A stretch of DNA of 64,000 nucleotides from Paramecium pentaurelia (GCA_905183005.1 CAJJDO010000086.1:372001-436000), one strand, 5' to 3'. Positions 46,733 to 58,990 are shown, counted from the stretch's first letter. Numbers and translations: made by a program. The notes: generated by a model not told the origin, from the letters alone.

Positions 46733-47221
46733 ATTCTATTGGTTTCTCTATTAAAAATAAACTAAAAAATAAAAATAACACTTAATCTTCACAAAGATAT
46801 CCAATTTTTTCATCATCTAACATTATATAAATCTCCTCATATTATTCCAATTGCTTAATCTTTATATTTATTTATTAATGTATCAATGATAACATATCTA
46901 TTATCTTTCTAATTTATAATTCAATTTTATCAAAGTTCTTATGAACAACTTCATTATAAACTATATATGAATCTTAAATGGATAATTCATTTTTATATAG
47001 ATAATCATTATATTCCTTAATGAATTTGAGATCATCAATCTGAGAATTATTGTAATTTTGAATGATCTTTATATATATCAATAATTATGTTTACATCTAA
47101 AAATGTTTATGGTTAAATCTTTTTCTCATTATTAACTAATACTTCCAATAATAATGAATGTTTAAATTGATACTTCTGAATTTCGACTTTTAAATCAAAA
47201 TTTTAAATCATTATATTTAAC
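46733..47221 (-). CDS. Small coiled-coil protein, unknown function
   Basis: 146 residues; introns of 28 nt (GTAAAC...AAAG) and 20 nt (GTGTTATTTTTATTTTTTAG); exon sum exact. It begins MIQNFDLKVEIQKYQFKHS and is helical throughout, with heptad-like SQIDDLKFIKEYNDYLYKNE and LSLIHQQINIKIKQLEQYEE. The C-terminus is polar (LCEDQFIFNRETNRIEY). The 20-nt intron is at the short limit for this genome; without it the ORF would continue in hydrophobic, less convincing sequence. No domain recognised. Confidence 0.6.
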
Positions 47222-47335
47222 AAATATTGTATTCTTATTTTATATCAAATAGGATGATTTATTTGAATAGAAATATGCTAGAGAATATATCAATGTTGTA
47301 TATATATATTGTATATTATTATTTCAATATAATAT

Positions 47336-47802
47336 TCAATAATGTTATTATTGAAGTAATTGAACAAATTATTCGCTGGTAATTTGATTCTATTTTCCTA
47401 AATATTTCATAATGAAATTTAATTGATCATCTTTATAACCTAGATTATGAATTTAATTCAAATTTTAGAGATCTTAAACAGTAATATAGCTTTAGTTTTT
47501 TTTTTAAATGGAATTGAATATTGCTAAACATATATCTCTCTCTTATATTTATTAATCTCATTACATTTTTTATATCATTTTAAAACAATTGCAATACTTC
47601 TTATTTTGTTAATTACTATTTTTTGAATTAAGCTATTCTTTCCTATAAAATCTTTGTGTTTTGAGTCATGTCTAAAATTAATCAGAATTCAAATACCTGC
47701 TGATTGCAATGCGGCAATAAATGAGTCGACTGAAAATAGTTTTGTTTTTTTATCTTTAAACAATTCAAATAATTAATCCAGCTATCTATCTATATCTTAC
47801 AT
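47336..47802 (-). CDS. EF-hand-like (centrin/calmodulin-related) small protein
   Basis: 138 residues; two 25-nt introns; exon sum exact. Helix-loop-helix order resembles calmodulin or centrin: LDQLFELFKDKKTKLFSVDSF with AALQSAD, then NQSYITVQDLQNLNQIHNLG and MKYLGKQNQITSEQFVQLLQ. The calcium-ligand Asp/Glu positions are mostly replaced by Lys, Asn and Gln, so calcium binding is doubtful and the fold may be structural. The second intron ends GAG, which is unusual; the phase is right. Start chosen at the ATG directly before the first helix. Confidence 0.6.
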
Positions 47803-48531
47803 ATATTAATTATTATATTAAATAGAAAAAATCTATATTTCAAAATAAACAGAATCGGAAATTAAGTTGATTTATGTATGTGAATGGTTTATAAGATTTA
47901 TATTCAAAGAGATAGCATAATGCATTTTTTAGTTTCCTTAATCCATAAGTTGAATTAAAAATAATGCTTATATTTTTATGCTATTCATTTTGATTTAAAA
48001 ATAGTAAGAATTTGAATAATTTAGAGTCACTTCCTTTTATCAATATATTGTTTAATTTGGATATATTAAACTATTTGATTTTTGCAATTAGAAAGAATTT
48101 AATAAACATTATCAATCTCCCTAACTAATAAGAAATTAAGAATAATAGGGTAATTTCTAATTAAAACAAAACAATAAACAGTATTACAAAAGATGGATAG
48201 AATTTGCTAACAAATTCAATTCTAATTTTAGAAAAATGATTAGGCCTTTGCAGATTTAAGAGAATAGAAATCAACATATTAAAGGAATATATATAATTTG
48301 CTCATCTCCAGATAAATTATTTTTTCCATCAATAACTTTATAAGATGATATTTTGATGCAATAGTTTTAAGTTAGAATTAAATAGAAATTGTATAGTACA
48401 TAATAGAATTGATGAGTTTGTATTTTAGATGTGAGTAATAAATTAGATAATGGCACTATTTGTAACATCTTATGAATAAATTTAAATATGCAATATATTA
48501 TATGTTAATTACAACCAAAGAGCACTATGTA
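47803..48531. other. Gap without a supported gene
   Basis: About 730 bp. On the minus strand a frame from about 48100 to 47850 could encode about 88 Ile/Leu/Asn-rich residues (FIKFFLIAKIKQ at the start) with some coding character but no domain. I do not call it. The part just upstream of the basic protein shows nothing else. Confidence 0.5.
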
Positions 48532-49075
48532 ATGATTAAATCTGCCAAAATGAGGACAGAACGTGAAGCAAAGCAATCAACCAAAGCGAACACTAGCAGC
48601 ACTAACAAATCATACTACTAAGATGAACGCAGTCGACTTTAATAACTGATTATAATGAGCATGCAAAACCCTAAAAATATAGAAGTAAGAATCAAATGAA
48701 ATGAAGACTTACTTAACCTAATTTCTAGATCAGAAACATCCAATATCCAATAGTTTCTAGTAAAATAGAGTAAGAGTGTTATCACAACCACATTTGGGCA
48801 ATAAGCCTACTCGGTTTTAAAAACCTTTACATAATCCTTACATATCAAGACGATAAAGCCACATTCCAAAAGTAGACACATCTCCAAAATCTCCAACACG
48901 CACACCTTCAACAAATAGTCGTTATTTACTGTATTCGTTTAATGGAGACTATGATAAAAAAGGAACAAGAAATACTCCGATATCTAAACTATCTACTAGT
49001 GCTCTTATAGATTATCACAAATAATTAGTGTTGAAAGCATAAAAATTGATTGGTTCGAATAAGAAGAAATAATGA
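48532..49075 (+). CDS. Basic Ser/Pro-rich protein, unknown function
   Basis: 173 residues with one 22-nt intron (GTAAGAATC...GAAG) after about residue 53; exon sum exact. Ser, Thr, Lys, Arg and Pro dominate (KVDTSPKSPTRTPSTNSRYL), so it is probably disordered and phosphorylated. The base composition is clearly less AT-rich than around it. ATG codons in frame at 48532 and 48550; either may be used. No family recognised. It is convergent with ISWI, with 17 bp between stops. Confidence 0.7.
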
Positions 49076-49092
49076 ATTATATGTTAACAATA

Positions 49093-52000
49093 TCATTTTT
49101 TCAGTATTGATTTACCCATTTCTTTTATAGATTAATCAATTGATTTTGATTTCACACTACTTATAGGCTTTGGACTCTTAGTTTTCTTCTTTTTCGATTA
49201 AGTTACTTTTTTTACTGACTTACTTTTTTTTTTCTTTCTATTTTTTGAATTAGATCTCGATTTTGACTATTCAACATTATCTGCTTCTTTGGCTTCTTCC
49301 ACTTACTTAGCTTTCATTTATTCAGATTTCTTTGCTTATTTATTCTTTGAGTCAACAATCTTTTTAATACTCTTCAATAATAATAACAATCTTTATTTAA
49401 TTGATTTTTTAGTTAATGATCTATTAATTAATTTAATATCAATAAATACCTTATATAATTATCAAAGAAGCTTAATTCATGATTCAGAATGTATTTCTGA
49501 ATTTTGTCCCATCTTCCAAATCCTTCAATATAAGTTGCATAAACTATTAGTTAATCACTTTCTAAAGTGAAATAAGTTTATTTATAAATTTAATTAAAAT
49601 CCATTTCTAGCAATGGATCATCATATAATTTGATAAACTTAATAAGGAGATCAGAGTATTCTTATTCTTGTTCCAATTATGCCTCTGTTTTCTCAATTCT
49701 AACCATATATTTGTTTATATCAGGAATTTCATCATATCTTTAATTAAATACTTTCATATATTATTGAATCTCCTTTTGTGTTTTGCCCATACTATTAGCA
49801 ATATTCATAATATCACCTCTACCATATTTAATACAGGATTGTAAAAATTAATCGAATTCCTTCGTTCTCCACTCAAAACCACTTTATTTTAATTTCTGTA
49901 ATTATTTATCTTCCATTGGAGTTAAAGGCAAAATCTCAATATCTAATTGAAAATCAAGCTGTTTTTGTTTGTATAATTCATAAAGTTTGAAGTTTTCATC
50001 TCTTTACATCAATTCTTTATATTATTATGGATCTGAGTAAAACTTATGAGCTTCAACATCAACTTCTGTGCATAATTTAGAAAACTATGGTAATATCTCT
50101 CCTTTATTTGATTATTCAACTTATTTATTGACTTAATTCAATTTAATCTATTATTCTATTACTTATAGATCCTTTTCATTATTTGGATCTTTAAAAAAAT
50201 CAAAGACTTTGATTGTTTTTACACCCAACTCTACTTTTTCAATTTTATCTTCAATAATTTTGAATTTTTTATCAATTTATTAATTCAACTATTCAGTTAG
50301 TTCTTCTCCTCTTTTTAAAAGTGTCTCAATATCTTCTTCTGTATAAGGTTCATCTTTCAATATTTAACTTGCTCCATAAGTAGTTATACTCTTCAAATCT
50401 TCCTTCTTATTCATCATACCAACCATCTAAGAATGTCCTTTGTCAATAATCATCTACTCCCATCTTAACTTGATTTATTGTCTCTCAATAATCTTCTCTT
50501 CTACAGTTGATTTACAAATTAATCTATACACCATAACATTCTTGGTCTATCCAATTCTATGAGCTCTATCCATAGCCTATTGATCTAATTAAGGATTAAA
50601 GTCACTATCATATATAATAACAGTATCTGCTGCAGTCAAAGTAATACCCAATCCTCCAGCTCTAGTGGATAATAAAAATATGAACAAATCTGAATTAGGT
50701 TTTTAAAAATTTCTTATATTTTCATCTCTAACTTCCATTGGTGTTGATCCATCAAGTCTGCAGTATTTATATTTTCTATAATTTAAATAGTCTTCTAAAA
50801 TATCTAATAAAGTTGAAAATTAAGAGAACAATATGACTTTATGATTCTCATTATATAATTTCTTAAGAAACATATCGAGTACTTTCAGTTTTCCTGAATT
50901 TTCAATCAAATGCTCTCCTAATGTTGGTAAGTCTCTATCCTCTAATTCTGGAAACATATACAAATGCTAACAAATTTTTCTCAATTAAATTAGAATGTTC
51001 ATTAATGATTTTTATGTTGTGACTCCCACAACTTTCTTATTTAATATTATGTTTCTATAATGAGTTTTTTATAATGGAGTCATCTAAACATAAAGATGGA
51101 TTTCCTTTTTAGGTGGAATATCCAAAGCCACTTCAGATTTTGTTCTTCTTAACATGAAGGTTTAAATTATAGACTTAGCTTTTTCTATCATATTCAAATT
51201 TCTCTTTTCATATTTCTCTTACAACATTTCCTTTTCTGAAATCAATTTATTTATGTAAAACCACTAATCAAAAGCCTCACTTGATGTGAATAATTGAGGC
51301 ATTAAATAATTGAGTAAACTCCATAATTCATGAGGATTATTTTATAAAGGAGTACCTGTTAATAATAACCTAAACCTTGAACTTAGCCTCTTTAATGTTG
51401 TAAAAAACAAACTCTCCTCATTCTTTAATTTATGCGCCTCATCTATTATTAAGTATTCAAATTTATATTTGTTTAAAATTCTTTCATTATTTATCACACA
51501 TTCATATGATGCTACTATAACATCATAATTTTTCTTATTTAGATGCTTATTGAAATCATGTCTCCATTCTTCAGTGGCCATCATTTTTAATACACTACAT
51601 TTTGGTAGCCATTCTGATAACTCTCTTTCCCAATTAGTAACTGTACTTAAAGGTCCTACTATCAAATGAGGTCCAGAAATATTTTTGAACTATTTCATGA
51701 ACCCCAAAAGTGCAATTGTTAAAATTGTTTTACCTAAACCCATTTAATCTGCTAATATCCCATTTAATCCTGCTTCCTACATACTAATCAACCAATTCAA
51801 TCCTTATAGCTGATACCCGGTTAATTATCCTTTTTTTAAAATACTTGGTTGGGTTTTGAGGTATGTATTTGGCAAAGTACTATTTTCTTCACCTTACCTT
51901 TTGTTAATGTATTAAACATATTATTTAGCTTTAGAAATCAAATTATCCATTTCTTCCTCTACTTCATCAAATAATATTGATAGTTTATCACTTACTTACT

Positions 52001-52239
52001 AATCTTTTATTTCTTGTCTTGAACTACTACTAATCTTAACTGGCTTCTCACAACTTAATTTGTAGAGAAACTTTTCTTATTCTCTTTTTAAATCATCAAT
52101 TCGTAATAGCTATTTATGATCATCAATATATCATACTTCTTTTTTAGCATAAAGTTCTTCTTCGTCTTACTCAACATCTTCAGACTATATATATTATTTT
52201 ATATTTTACTAAAACACTCTCTTCTTCACTTTCACTCAT
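49093..52239 (-). CDS. ISWI-type SNF2 chromatin-remodelling ATPase
   Basis: 1,021 residues; introns of 25 and 27 nt near the start and 29 nt near the 3' end; exon sum exactly 1,022 codons. The ATPase begins with LTGYQLQGLNWLISMQEAG and has Walker A ADQMGLGKT, DEAH, LLTGTPLQNN, and in the second lobe RAGGLGITLTAADTV and DRAHRIGQTKNVMVYRL. The C-terminal region shows a SANT-like helix set (FEWRTKEFDQFLQSCIKYG) and a SLIDE-like segment (YIEGFGRWDKIQKYILNHEL), typical of ISWI. A Lys/Ser-rich tail follows. ISWI slides and spaces nucleosomes; in ciliates such enzymes also act during genome rearrangement, but this copy's role cannot be read from the sequence. Confidence 0.96.
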
Positions 52240-52340
52240 TTTAGATGCACAACTAATATTAATTATTTAAACTTAAATATTAAGTTAAATTTTAGAATAT
52301 TGTTTTTTATTCAGAATTTATAAATCTCCAAAATTAAACT

Positions 52341-52829
52341 ATGAAGAAACATAAGAGTTAACAAACTTAATTTCATATTTCAGTTAATGGTTCAACTACT
52401 TTTTATTGATCTAAGGGCTAAGTGATTGGAGTTTATTCTTAAGAATGCTTTAGTTTTTAGTGCTACTTCAGAGCTGCTTTTGAAGAATATGTGTGTGTAC
52501 AATTTGAACATTTGAAAGGTTTTGTTATGCAATTCTTTCTCGAGATTCTTTTATGTAATACCTAATATAATTAAATTAAAATAACAACAATAATAATAAC
52601 GAGCAATTAATAAATTAAAATATAAGTTATACAAATACCTCATTATTTGATACTTATTTTTACAGCTTTACTATGCACCTATGTGTATCATCTAATTTGG
52701 CTTAAAGGAACTAGGCGAGAAGATGTTATTTCCTAACCTCAAGTTTATAGTTCATTTTTAGATTATATTTTGGTTCTAAGTCCTAATATATTTAAATTTA
52801 AACATTCACTATCATCCTTTGTTTTATGA
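52341..52829 (+). CDS. Possible small gene, weak
   Basis: From ATG 52341 the frame is open to TGA 52827-52829 if one in-phase 33-nt GT...AAG segment is removed; then 151 residues. Stretches such as GQVIGVYSQECFSFQCYFRA and YVYHLIWLKGTRREDVISQP look coding, but the middle is AT-rich and Ile/Thr/Gln-heavy. No domain is recognised. It may be a decayed gene, as others nearby are. Confidence 0.35.
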
Positions 52830-54051
52830 CTTGACTAATCCATTGAATCCATCAGCATAACTTTTTAATAAATTTAAACAATAATTTATTAAATACTTTT
52901 TTAATATAAATATCTGAGATTATTATTTAATAATTAAATAATTATTTATTTCTTTAATTACGATAAGTATATCTCTTTATTATTCCCATTTTTATATTAC
53001 TTCAATTATGGATCATCAAAAACAGATAATGAAAATATATATCTTATATTATAGACAACTAATTATTAATAAAATAGATAAGACCTAAACTTTAATTAAT
53101 TAATTAACTAAAACATTCTCCTTATAAATCTACACTTCTAATTAATTAATAGAATACCGTAAAATAAATTGAAAACCTATAAATAATAGTTATAATTAAC
53201 AAAAAAAAGATGTAGATCAGCTATTCAATAAAAGACTCAAATATCAAATATAAAAATTAATATTGATTTCTCGCTTATCATTTTATATTTAATTAAATGT
53301 AATTTTATTCTATTTTCATTATTTTTCGAATTAAAAAAAGAGTGAAAATACAATCTTTCTTTATCATAAATAATTTATTAATATCACTAAATTAACTACA
53401 AAACAAGAGAAATGTCTATTTTAGAATAGATCAAATAAGGATTCATATAAGTTTGATGTTAAACTTAATTATCTACTCAGTTTTCATTTTATTTAATTAA
53501 TGGTTATTTTCTGGTGTAATTTTTTCATCCTTTTGGTTATATGCTAGGCGCTGTTAATATATTTATAGTTAATTGATTATTATGAATCAATAGAAATTTA
53601 ATGTAATCTAAAGTTATCAAAAATTATCTTCTCTTTGGATTACCATTTTTTTATTCAATCACATTCTTTCTATGTGATTGATATCTTTCTTTAATAAGCA
53701 TCTTTGTTAATATATATATATTTATTATATCTTTTCGATTTAGTATTGTAAACCTTTAATTCTATATAAAATGCCACTTAAATTTCTATAATTAAAATAA
53801 ATTCTTTTCTTAGTTTTACTTTTTTTCCTCTTCTTCCATCAATCATATTTTCTAATTAATTTATACCTATTTTTAAGTATAAAATTTAAGAATTATTTAA
53901 TATTAAAATCTTGCTGAAACATGGGCTCTTTTTCTTAAATTTTTATGAATTCTGTTTAAGTTAACATATTTAAAGATAAAATGCTTAGAGTTGGGATACG
54001 GAACTTAAACCCTTCATATTTAAATTAAAATAAAAAATAAAAAATAAAAAT
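52830..54051. other. Gene-poor AT-rich stretch
   Basis: About 1.2 kb with no convincing gene. A tiny frame, ATG 53412 to TGA 53576, would give a 44-residue hydrophobic peptide if a 30-nt GTTTGA...CTCAG intron is removed (SILEQIKQGFIQ, then FFHPFGYMLGAVNIF). It is noted but not claimed. Confidence 0.5.
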
Positions 54052-54135
54052 TGCCTGCTGTCGGATTCGAACCGACGCGGAGTAGGCTCCAGCAGATCTT
54101 AAGTCTGCCCCCTTAACCAGCTCGGGCAAACAGGC
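54052..54135 (-). tRNA. tRNA-Leu(UAA)
   Basis: The minus strand folds as a class II tRNA. Acceptor GCCTGTT pairs with AGCAGGC (one T-G). The anticodon stem GCAGA/TCTGC encloses CTTAAGA, giving anticodon TAA for leucine UUA. A long variable arm typical of tRNA-Leu is present, and the T arm GTCGG-TTCGAAT-CCGAC is canonical. Because UAA means Gln here, note that this anticodon (UAA) reads UUA, not UAA. Confidence 0.94.
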
Positions 54136-54429
54136 TGTGATGCAATTTTGAATGTGTTTTAGCTGATATAGACAGTTACTTATAGTTAAAATAGTCTTTA
54201 AGCTTATGATAAATAAGGATTACTGTTGGTAAAGCACATAATGATCATCTTACATAAGTAGGTCATAAGGGATGGAGTGGCTTACAAAAAAAAGAGAATC
54301 TTTGATTAAAGCTGGAAAATAACATCTCATATTAGACTTTATATCACCATCTTTCTTATTTCTATTGGCAATATTGTAGCAATTAATCCATGTTTTTAAA
54401 TTTTAGTTAATTAGTTGTAGTTCCGATTA

Positions 54430-54765
54430 ATGGATATTAAGGATTTCGTAAAATTAGGAAGAAGGATACATGAATAATTTATATCTAACCTAAATAGTGA
54501 AGTTTCACAAAATATCACTAAGGATTACATAGGATAATTAATAATGAAGTCCAGAATATATTGGAAGGTTTTTGACATAATTGTGGCGAAAATGAGAAAT
54601 GCCCATATATTTGTTTTGTACTTATGTTCTGACTCTTATAATATTGAAGAAATATCTAATCATCTGATGATAGCTTATTACAATTTAAAATTAGTTGCAA
54701 TATCCATCAAAAGCACCTACCTAAATCGAAATGTCTTTTCATATAGACCAACCAAAAACTAAGGA
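54430..54765 (+). CDS. Unassigned coding-like ORF or fragment
   Basis: From ATG 54430 the sequence reads MDIKDFVKLGRRIHEQF and later AKMRNAHIFVLYLCSDSYNI and SNHLMIAYYNLKLVAISIKS, with good protein character. The frame stays open far beyond 54765 into the antisense of the MetAP1 pseudogene, and also upstream to the tRNA, so true ends are unknown. The middle faintly resembles a TIR-type fold (a hydrophobic strand followed by LCSDSY), which is speculation. It is either a real small protein or a remnant. Confidence 0.35.
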
Positions 54766-54857
54766 GATGAAATCTAACGAGATTAAATAATTTTAGTCTC
54801 CTCTCAAAAACAAAATACAGTATAAATACTTTTCAATTCTCTTTAGGAATTATAACT

Positions 54858-54995
54858 CATGTCCCATTTAGGGCTATTTTATCTTTTTCATAATAAAAGA
54901 TTTCCTAGCTAATTGATCCATTTATGTTTGCTTTCTGTAAAATTTTATCCTCAATTATTTCCTTATTTTCTGAATAGATAAATATATATTTTAGA
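54858..54995 (-). pseudogene. Short coding-like remnant
   Basis: About 40 residues with clear protein character (YSENKEIIEDKILQKANING, then SISQEIFYYEKDKIALNGT), ending at TGA with no upstream start or domain. It lies just downstream of the MetAP1 remnant on the same strand. Confidence 0.35.
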
Positions 54996-55041
54996 ATCAT
55001 AGAAGATATCAAATCTAATTTCAACAAATTTTATTTATTAC

Positions 55042-55800
55042 TCATATATTAAAGTCTAAGGGTAGCGAGGCTGGTAATCTTGCTGCCAAGACTTCACTTC
55101 CTCCCTCTGTTATTAAAATACTCTGCTCAAGTTATGGTTGGCAGTAACCTAATTATTTATTAAAATAAATACAGCCGTCCAATTATCGAAAGTCCAAAGA
55201 ATTACCTTAATTGATTATAGGTTCTATAGTAAATGTATGTCCATGTTTCATACATCCAGGGGCCTTGTTCTTCTCATAATGTATTATATCTAGTTTATTA
55301 AATTTCATTTACGTTGGAGCACAATGAAAAAGTTAGCCAACTCCATAACTAAAATTTTTACGATTTATAGACTATCCATTTTCAGTGATGTATTTTTCAA
55401 TAATATTACCAATATCTCTATTTATAGTACCTGGTTTGCAAATTTGTATTGCTTTCTGCAAACAAGTGTATGCTATTTCAACAAGAAACTTTGATGATTC
55501 ACTGACTTCACCAAAGTGATGGATATCATTATCGATAATTTATTTATCAACTATTTTGTTAATTTCATCTTTTGTTACCCAGGTTTGACAGCTGCATGAT
55601 TAGCATCTAATGCACCTCTTACTTAACGAAACATTTGAAAATACAATATACCTTATTGTTCTATTCATATTGTTCTACATATTTTTATTATAAGTTTTAT
55701 GGATTGACTCATAGAGTTTAAAGTATTCATAATCAGAAAAATAAGCTGGAGTTAAGGCAATATTTATGCAATTTAGACATTAAAAAGTTGAAGATTTATT
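55042..55800 (-). pseudogene. Methionine aminopeptidase 1 pseudogene
   Basis: Pieces of MetAP1 occur in the right order. First, half of the N-terminal zinc finger (TFQCLNCINIALTPAYF), where the later Cys pair is lost. Then the start of the catalytic domain, ALDANHAAVKPG, followed one base out of frame by VTKDEINKIVDK. Then a jump directly to HHFGEVSESSKFLVEIAY. The family's central block with the catalytic NYHGFP and the first metal ligands is missing. The rest is recognisable: INRDIGNIIEKY, SYGVGQLFHCAP, CMKHGHTFTIEPIIN, TFDNWTA with a typical 24-nt intron, a second frame break, then ILITEGGSEVLAARL and TGA. At least two frameshifts plus the core deletion make an active enzyme impossible. 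A functional copy must exist elsewhere. Confidence 0.85.
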
Positions 55801-56637
55801 AGTATATTGTTATTTTTTATTTATTTCTTTTTTGTAAATCAGATGTTCATTATGAAATAATATGGAGATTACCTTATAATTAATTTTTTAAAAATATATG
55901 TCCCTATTGCAGAATCCATTAATAAATTTAATTCGGATGTCTTTAATCTTAAAGAGGGCAAAAATTTAACTGTATTTATATCCTTTAACATTGAGACTCT
56001 CATCTCAAAGAACCTTACACAATGCCTCCTAAGATTATCACTCTTCCAACATGGAAAAAATTCATCTTCGATTTTATCTTTTAGCAAGAAAGGAAAGGAA
56101 GTTTGAAGATGATAGTTTCCAGAGTAGAAATTTTTTTACTTACAGTATATACCATATTCCAAAGGAAAGTATAGATCAGCTTCTGTCTGTTGCTGGTTTC
56201 TTTCTATAAAATTGTTACCTCCAGAAAGGAAATATCATTTATGATTCATCTGAGATATATTAATGGTATTCATGCAGTATATCATAAGCAACTCCATAAT
56301 GTGAGGGAATGTGTCATGCTTCTGCTACAAGAAACAGACCAATTAAATTTAATGTTGATACATTGGGATATTACATATTATGCAATCAAAAATAGAGTGC
56401 TAATTCTCTATTTGTAATGTATATAGGTAATCGCTTTTTCAATGTTCAGATAAATCATTCAACAATATTATGCTGAATATAGAGGTTTTTATGAGCATTG
56501 GGAATGGGCTACATTATAGGAACAACTGATTTTTTGATTTGGAATTTCAACAATTGAAATGTGCAATACACATAAAATGTTTTAATTTAACTAGAATTTA
56601 TGCAAATCATAAGAATTCAATTATTTATTTCAAAAAT
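55801..56637. other. Unresolved fragments on both strands
   Basis: Coding-like pieces without a whole gene. On the plus strand, about 56190-56532 reads VSFYKIVTSRKEISFMIHLR and later QQYYAEYRGFYEHWEWATLQ without an ATG at the open end. On the minus strand, 56087-55869 reads CWKSDNLRRHCVRFFEMRVS. About 56330-56200 on the minus strand contains HIPSHYGVAYDILHEYHQYI with stops nearby. I cannot assign any of them. Confidence 0.4.
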
Positions 56638-57019
56638 ATGAGTTACTCAAATTCCAAGTTATCTTCATATCTAAGATCCCCTTCTACTTTTCCTTCTACT
56701 AATTCCTCAAGTTGGAAATCAACTCCTTTAACAGGTAAAAATTTGAATTTGAATTTCAGGTGTATCATTTATGGAGAGAATGCCATATGAAAGATATACA
56801 GAGCATGTACCTGAAACAAAAATAGAATATTTGCCAATAGAAAAACGATATAGAGATTATTAAGAAGATAGTAAATATTTTCATGATCGTTACAATTATT
56901 TTGTTGCAGTACCAATATTGGAAAGAAAGGAATAAGTTTTTCCTTTTGGATACTATCAAGATGCTTTGAATTATGTTCCTTATCAAAGAATATAGGTATT
57001 TTCTAGATTTAATTATTGA
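56638..57019 (+). CDS. Short alveolin-like (IMC/epiplasm) protein
   Basis: 118 residues; one 25-nt intron (56735-56759); exon sum exact. A Ser-rich head (SYSNSKLSSYLRSPSTFPST) is followed by the charged Pro/Val/Glu/Tyr repeat style of alveolins: YERYTEHVPETKIEYLPIEK, RYRDYQED, FVAVPILERKEQVFPF and ALNYVPYQRIQ. Alveolins form the membrane skeleton under alveolar sacs in ciliates and apicomplexans. It is short for the family, so it may be a small accessory epiplasm protein. Recognition rests on the repeated VPxxxIEYxP style and not on a strict motif. It is intact among degraded neighbours. Confidence 0.75.
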
Positions 57020-58148
57020 TTGTAACATGAATATAAATTTTAAGAAAATTATTTTATCAATAAAGTTTATTGGAGTTCAAATGAGAAACAAGTTCTATAA
57101 TCTACTTAGATAATTGATATAAGAGCAAGTATAAGGATTATCATGCAAGTAATATTGTCCTGATAAAATGAATCGATATATCGATAATCACCTAAGATAA
57201 ATAAATCTAAATGGAATTCAATAAAATATTTATTTTAAAGAGTTGAGTATGCAATATTTAAGTTTTGATCACAAATATTAAGACTTTAGATCTTCCACAT
57301 ATTTTTTCTTATTTTAAATAATTCTATTTTAAAGTTATTAACTATGATCTTATGGCTCTAAATTTATATGAGTTACAGTTTTTTGTAAAGGATCCTAAAT
57401 TCTGATTGAACAAGATAACGATAGACCATATTTGGAGGTCATTATTTTTCTTAATCTTAAGTAATAATTGTTTAGAAACGAATTAATGAGATAAGATTAG
57501 AATAGTTACAAAAAATTAAGTAATATTTCAAAAGACTGATTTTGTTAAGAACAAAGTGATTTGAATTTAAAAAGGTGAGTAATTATTCATTTTTATTAAA
57601 TTGTGAATTAATCCATAAGATAAAAAATTTGTTAGGTTAATTAAAAATTAGAAACAGATTTCCTATTTTAGTATGGTATTTGGAATATTGATTTTTTTTG
57701 ATTATAGGTAACCAAGAAATTCTTTCTGAAATATATATATATATTAGACCAGATCAGAATGTATTCTCAAAAATACCATGAAAGGGAATGATTTAAGAAT
57801 TAATTGTAGAATTTAGAGGTGGTCTATTATTAGTATTTGATTCATAATAATTTTCTGAATTATAACTGCCAAGATCTTTTATAATCGAAAATTTCTAGCT
57901 AAAGGACACAAATAAAAACAAAATTGCTAAGAGTACTATTTCAAAACAATTTAATTTTAGAAGCTCATTTGATAATTTAATTCAAAAAGCATTTCAAACT
58001 ATAATTTAATCTATAGATTTCTTTTGAAAAGAAGAACATATTGAAATTGCAACTAAAATAGAAAATATAAATCTTCAACAATTTATGTGAATAAAACTAT
58101 AAAAATTAATTAATGATTTATAATGATTATTAAATTTATGTAAAAAAA
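57020..58148. other. Gene-poor stretch with decayed coding pieces
   Basis: About 1.1 kb. The plus strand at about 57255-57390 reads VLITNIKTLDLPHIFSYFKQ and LMALNLYELQFFVKDPKF, then hits TGA; further short pieces follow in other frames. No start, domain or consistent intron structure links them. Confidence 0.45.
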
Positions 58149-58222
58149 TGGTTTCGGAGGGGATCGAACCCTCGACCGTCAGCTTATTAGACTGACGCTC
58201 TAACCAACTGAGCTACGAAACC
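58149..58222 (-). tRNA. tRNA-Ile(AAU)
   Basis: On the minus strand, acceptor GGTTTCG pairs with CGAAACC, the D arm is GCTC...GAGC, the anticodon stem TCAGT/GCTGA encloses CTAATAA (anticodon AAT, wobble A expected to be inosine), and the T arm GAGGG-TTCGATC-CCCTC is canonical. A discriminator A follows. No intron. Confidence 0.94.
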
Positions 58223-58990
58223 TGTATTGATGGAAATATTTCTAATTTTCATAAATACATCTAGGGATATATAGTAAAATAAAAAACTATGAGAGATATA
58301 AATACAGAAAGCTAAAGGTTTCTATCAGATTCTAATAATAGTAAGCATATTTGGGGAAGATTTATTACAAAGTTGGTTAAATCTTTATAATTATCAAAAA
58401 AAAAATTTATTTCTTTATTTTACATCAACAAAATTGGTATTGTTTCGAGTATTTTTGTTTATACACATCAATAATTAATAATAGTTTAGATACTAGAAAT
58501 AAATATTATTTTTATATTTCATTTTTTAATCAAAAATACTAATTTAAATTGTCTTACAAATTTTTCATAATCAAATGAAAAGATTAGTTAATAGAAAAAA
58601 GGACTGAAGTTTAAATCAGTCTATATTCTTATTCAAAATGACTTTGATTATCTTTATTTATTTGTTTTTAATTTTGTTTATTCTTTTTACATTTATTTAA
58701 CAATATTAAATCAGCTTCTAAACTTAATAATTTTTTGATTATAACTTATCCTAGATTCAAATCCCATTAGGTAACCGATCCATTAACTAAAAAGAACTGA
58801 TTCATTAATTGGCTCAGACATTGAGAAGGATTCCAAATAGAAAATACAAAGAGAACAAAAAAAAACTAAAATCAAGATCATTTGTTATTAGGTTAGCAGT
58901 AAGTAATATAAAATAGTAGATAATAAAAATTAGAAATTCCCTATTCATACACTTATAATTGTAATTTAAGGTGAATAAAAAGCATTAATA
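58223..58990. other. Intergenic, AT-rich
   Basis: About 770 bp without a supported gene on either strand and without repeats of note. Confidence 0.55.

Noticed and set aside
53120..53180. Short shared string TTAATAGAATACC(A/G)TAAAAT also seen near 19180
   Set aside because: Only about 20 bases long in AT-rich sequence; not enough to call a repeat family or internal eliminated sequence.
56200..56400. Minus-strand piece with HIPSHYGVAYD, reminiscent of the end of a Piwi domain
   Set aside because: One short match, a stop just before it, and the following residues do not continue the Piwi pattern.
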